Positions 6,163 through 8,050 of a DNA stretch of 8,050 bases are shown here, piece after piece. The stretch comes from Pseudomonadota bacterium (GTDB taxonomy: Bacteria > Pseudomonadota > Alphaproteobacteria > Rhizobiales > Xanthobacteraceae). Below the pieces are notes generated by a model. That model ran no database searches. It was not told where the DNA came from and saw only the letters and a list, made by a program, of their open reading frames with translations. The stretch lies in contig JAEWCJ010000075.1 in assembly GCA_023390695.1 (NCBI GenBank), positions 1 to 8,050 of the forward strand, in the 5' to 3' direction. Position numbers and translations under genes: made by a program. How positions within the stretch are numbered: the first letter of the stretch is position 1; each line of letters opens with the position of its first letter.

Positions 6163-6969
6163 ATGGCAGGTCTTCGTGTCGCCATTGCCGGCCTAGGGGC
6201 TATCGGTCGTACCCTCGCAAGCAAGCTGAATGAGGGCATTCCAGGGCTGGAACTGGCCTGTGTGGCCGCCGGCGACCAGAAAAAGGCCCAGGACTGGCTG
6301 ACGTCGGCGGGCATTGCCTGCCCGATCGTACCGTTTGAGGAATTTCCGAGGCACGCGGATATCGCGGTGGAATGCGCTCCGGCGGCTTTGCTCGACCAGA
6401 TTTGCCGCCCAATGCTGGAAGCCGGCAAATCGGTCATGGTGCTGAGCGTCGGCGCCCTGCTCCCGCGCCCGGAACTGACCGACCTGGCGAAAGCCAACGG
6501 CGGTCGCATCGTCGTGCCGACCGGCGCCCTGATCGGGCTCGACGCCGTTGCGGCCGCGGCCGAGGGCCAGATCGAGTCGGTCCGCATGACCACGCGCAAG
6601 CCGCCGGTCGGCCTCAAGGGTGCGCCCTATCTGGAGCGGAACGGCATTTCGCTCGACGGCCTGACCGAAGCCAAGCGGGTCTTCAGCGGCACCGCACGCG
6701 AAGCCGCCGAGGGATTTCCCGCCAACCTGAATGTGGTCGCCGCCCTGTCGCTCGCCGGTATCGGACCGGACCGCACGGTAATCGATATCTGGGCGGATCC
6801 CTCCGTCACGCGCAATTGCCACCGCATCGATGTCGTCGCCGACTCGGCCAGTTTCAGCATGTCGATCGAGAACATCCCCTCGGATAATCCGAAGACCGGC
6901 AGGATCGTCGCATTGTCCGTGCTCGCCACCCTGCGGAAGATGCAAGCCCCGCTGCGTGTCGGCACCTGA
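6163..6969 (+). CDS. nadX: L-aspartate dehydrogenase (NadX/DUF108 family)
   Basis: The 268-residue product matches the L-aspartate dehydrogenase family (EC 1.4.1.21), cytoplasmic enzymes that oxidise aspartate with NAD(P) to iminoaspartate, which gives oxaloacetate and ammonia or can feed NAD synthesis. It shows an N-terminal Rossmann motif, VAIAGLGAIGRTLA (6-19), then SVGAL (95-99), PTGALIGLDAV (119-129), TRKPP (144-148), FPANLNVVAALSLAGIG (185-201) and ADPSVTRNCHRI (211-222). His220 in the last motif corresponds to the catalytic histidine reported for the family. Length is normal. GGGGAG lies 12 nt before the ATG, a rather long spacing, within a possible CCCC/GGGG hairpin (6133-6148). murI starts 19 nt after its stop. 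No nadA or nadC is nearby, so the NAD-synthesis role is not supported by context; a catabolic or nitrogen role with the divergent solute receptor is equally possible. Confidence 0.88.
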   Translation: MAGLRVAIAGLGAIGRTLASKLNEGIPGLELACVAAGDQKKAQDWLTSAGIACPIVPFEEFPRHADIAVECAPAALLDQICRPMLEAGKSVMVLSVGALLPRPELTDLAKANGGRIVVPTGALIGLDAVAAAAEGQIESVRMTTRKPPVGLKGAPYLERNGISLDGLTEAKRVFSGTAREAAEGFPANLNVVAALSLAGIGPDRTVIDIWADPSVTRNCHRIDVVADSASFSMSIENIPSDNPKTGRIVALSVLATLRKMQAPLRVGT

Positions 6970-6988
6970 TCTCTGCACGCAGCTTGTG

Positions 6989-7816
6989 ATGGCATCCTCT
7001 CCCGTCATCCTTGTCTTCGATTCCGGCCTGGGCGGCCTCACCGTCTATCGTGAAATCGCCGCCGCGCGGCCCGACGCGCGCTTTGTGTATGCGGCCGACG
7101 ATGCCGCCTTCCCTTATGGCCGTTTCGGCGAACGCGAATTGTCCGAGCGCGTCATGGGCGTGATGGCGCGCCTGATCGACCGGCACGCTCCCGAACTGAT
7201 CGTGATCGCCTGCAATACGGCGTCCACGCTTGTGCTGTCGGACCTGCGCCGGAATTTCCAGGTGCCGTTTGTCGGCACCGTGCCGGCGATCAAGCCCGCC
7301 TGCGCCGCCTCGCAGACCAAACTCGTCTCCGTGCTCGGCACCGAGGGCACCGTGGCGCGTGAATATACCCGGGCCCTCATCCGCGATTTCGGTCAGGGCT
7401 GCGATGTCACGCTGGTCGGCTCCAAGAGCCTCGCGGTGCTGGCGGAAGCGCATCTGCGCGGCGAAGATGTCGACGATGCCGCAATCGCCCGCGAGCTTGC
7501 GCCCTGTTTCGTCGAGACGAACGGGGCGCGGACCGACACCATCGCCCTCGCCTGTACCCACTATCCGCTGCTGCTCGACCGGCTACGAGCCCTGTCTCCC
7601 TGGCCGGTGAATTTCGTCGATCCTGCGCCTGCCATCGCGCGCCGGGTGATCGATCTGGTCGGCCCGCCACAGGACCGCCAGCCGTCTGACTCCGCCCTCG
7701 TTCATTTTACCTCGGACCGCCCGCTCTCACCGGCGCTGGCCGCGGCACTGGCCGGATTTGGGCTGTCGCAGGCGCCTGTCGCCCTGCGGTTTGACACCCC
7801 GGGCATTTCCCCCTAG
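6989..7816 (+). CDS. murI: Glutamate racemase MurI
   Basis: MurI interconverts L- and D-glutamate in the cytoplasm and supplies D-glutamate for the peptidoglycan stem peptide. The 275-residue product has the full signature: FDSGLGGLTVYRE (10-22) with Asp11-Ser12, DDAAFPYG (37-44), IACNTAS (73-79) with catalytic Cys75, and ALACTHYPLL (186-195) with catalytic Cys189 and His191. Length is normal for a cofactor-independent racemase. The ATG at 6989 gives the expected start just before the first strand; an overlapping in-frame GTG at 6986 would add one residue. No strong Shine-Dalgarno is visible, and the gene lies 19 nt after nadX, which suggests co-transcription. The last codons overlap the -35 and -10 of the rpsD promoter. 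Confidence 0.96.
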   Translation: MASSPVILVFDSGLGGLTVYREIAAARPDARFVYAADDAAFPYGRFGERELSERVMGVMARLIDRHAPELIVIACNTASTLVLSDLRRNFQVPFVGTVPAIKPACAASQTKLVSVLGTEGTVAREYTRALIRDFGQGCDVTLVGSKSLAVLAEAHLRGEDVDDAAIARELAPCFVETNGARTDTIALACTHYPLLLDRLRALSPWPVNFVDPAPAIARRVIDLVGPPQDRQPSDSALVHFTSDRPLSPALAAALAGFGLSQAPVALRFDTPGISP

Positions 7817-7819
7817 AAA
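7791..7819 (+). promoter_or_regulatory. Sigma-70-type promoter for rpsD
   Basis: TTGACA (7791-7796) is a perfect -35 hexamer, spaced exactly 17 nt from TAGAAA (7814-7819), a four-of-six -10. This is the best promoter match in the window. It sits across the murI stop codon and points to rpsD. Transcription would begin near 7826, giving a leader of about 145-150 nt. Confidence 0.65.
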
Positions 7820-7831
7820 CCGCCCGTCGCG

Positions 7832-7849
7832 CGGGCCCTTCCGGGCCCG
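7832..7849 (+). repeat. First stem-loop of the rpsD leader
   Basis: CGGGCCC (7832-7838) and GGGCCCG (7843-7849) form a perfect 7-bp stem around TTCC. It lies 15 nt after the murI stop and just after the predicted rpsD start of transcription. It could also help end murI transcripts, but the following TTCGGCGTTTCG is only weakly T-rich. Confidence 0.5.
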
Positions 7850-7894
7850 TTCGGCGTTTCGCGACCCGTGGTTTGGCCGACGCTTCAGGCCAGA

Positions 7895-7929
7895 CCTGTC
7901 GGTTCCGGCCGGAAAGCCGGAACAGCAGG
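7895..7929 (+). ncRNA. Second stem-loop of the rpsD leader, candidate regulatory structure
   Basis: GTTCCGGC (7902-7909) pairs perfectly with GCCGGAAC (7916-7923) around a CGGAAA loop. After a small internal loop (TCG opposite AG), CCTG (7895-7898) pairs with CAGG (7926-7929). This 12-bp interrupted helix lies about 45 nt before the rpsD ATG. Ribosomal protein S4 represses its own mRNA leader in E. coli and Bacillus, so an S4-binding leader is a fair guess, not a demonstrated one. Confidence 0.45.
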
Positions 7930-7973
7930 AGGGCGCGGTTCCTCATCCATATTTGCCATTTTAAGAGGACGCG

Positions 7974-8050
7974 ATGACAAAGCGCACATCTGCCAAGTAC
8001 AAACTCGACCGCCGCATGGGCGAGAACATCTGGGGCCGCCCGAAGAGCCC
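7974..8050 (+). CDS. rpsD: 30S ribosomal protein S4, 5' part (runs off the window)
   Basis: Only the first 25 codons are present. The translation, MTKRTSAKYKLDRRMGENIW then GRPKS, matches the characteristic alphaproteobacterial S4 N-terminus (KYKxDRRxGxNxWGRPKSP). S4 is a primary 16S rRNA-binding protein that nucleates small-subunit assembly. The ribosome site AAGAGGA lies 4 nt before the ATG. The gene stands apart from the usual ribosomal-protein operons, next to murI, and has its own promoter and structured leader. The remainder of the gene is outside the window. Confidence 0.93.
   Translation, partial: MTKRTSAKYKLDRRMGENIWGRPKS

Noticed and set aside
6830..6988. Upstream extension of the murI frame into nadX
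   Set aside because: It overlaps the nadX coding sequence in another frame, and glutamate racemases normally start a few residues before FDSGLGG, which the ATG at 6989 provides.
6193..7041. 282-residue minus-strand frame opposite nadX
   Set aside because: Antisense shadow of a well-matched aspartate dehydrogenase; no family resemblance and no ribosome site.

Overview
This GC-rich window fits an alphaproteobacterium, most likely of the order Hyphomicrobiales (the Bradyrhizobium / Rhodopseudomonas / Xanthobacteraceae side). The grounds are an alphaproteobacterial rpsD start directly after murI, an orphan tripartite-tricarboxylate (Bug-type) binding protein, a solitary CheY/DivK-like receiver, and a chemoreceptor ending in a WxxF-type docking tail. 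The placement is inference from gene families and order. No mobile element, CRISPR array, tRNA or rRNA gene is visible.

Left part (about 1-2650, minus strand): a chemotaxis pair. cheW is upstream and is followed after 107 nt by a methyl-accepting chemotaxis protein with two membrane helices, two HAMP-like segments and a C-terminal EWEEF tail. A GC-rich hairpin with a following T-rich stretch overlaps the cheW stop codon, so the receptor may be partly uncoupled from cheW. No cheA, cheY, cheR or cheB is present; these two proteins presumably plug into a chemosensory array encoded elsewhere.

Middle (about 2655-4570): a 466-nt gene-free divergent region containing several inverted repeats (a perfect 7+7 operator-like palindrome and a 10-bp stem). 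It is followed on the plus strand by an unrecognised 403-residue exported protein. After that gene comes an unusual nested inverted-repeat structure (11 + 7 + 5 bp stems). Next is a short gene for a 39-residue single-helix membrane protein with a well-placed Shine-Dalgarno sequence and a small hairpin touching that site.

Right-centre (about 4590-6970): on the minus strand, a Bug-family periplasmic solute receptor is followed by a single-domain response regulator with a GTG start, separated by a 9-bp stem hairpin. Divergent from the receptor is an L-aspartate dehydrogenase gene. The 144-nt divergent region holds a near-palindrome abutting a candidate -35 box of the receptor gene. The pairing suggests, but does not prove, a link between uptake of a small carboxylate or amino acid and an aspartate / oxaloacetate reaction.

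Right end (about 6970-8050): murI (glutamate racemase, peptidoglycan precursor supply) lies 19 nt after the aspartate dehydrogenase gene and probably shares its transcript. The best promoter in the window, TTGACA-17-TAGAAA, overlaps the end of murI. It should drive rpsD with a leader of roughly 145 nt containing two hairpins, a good candidate for a ribosomal-protein autoregulatory leader. rpsD runs off the window end.
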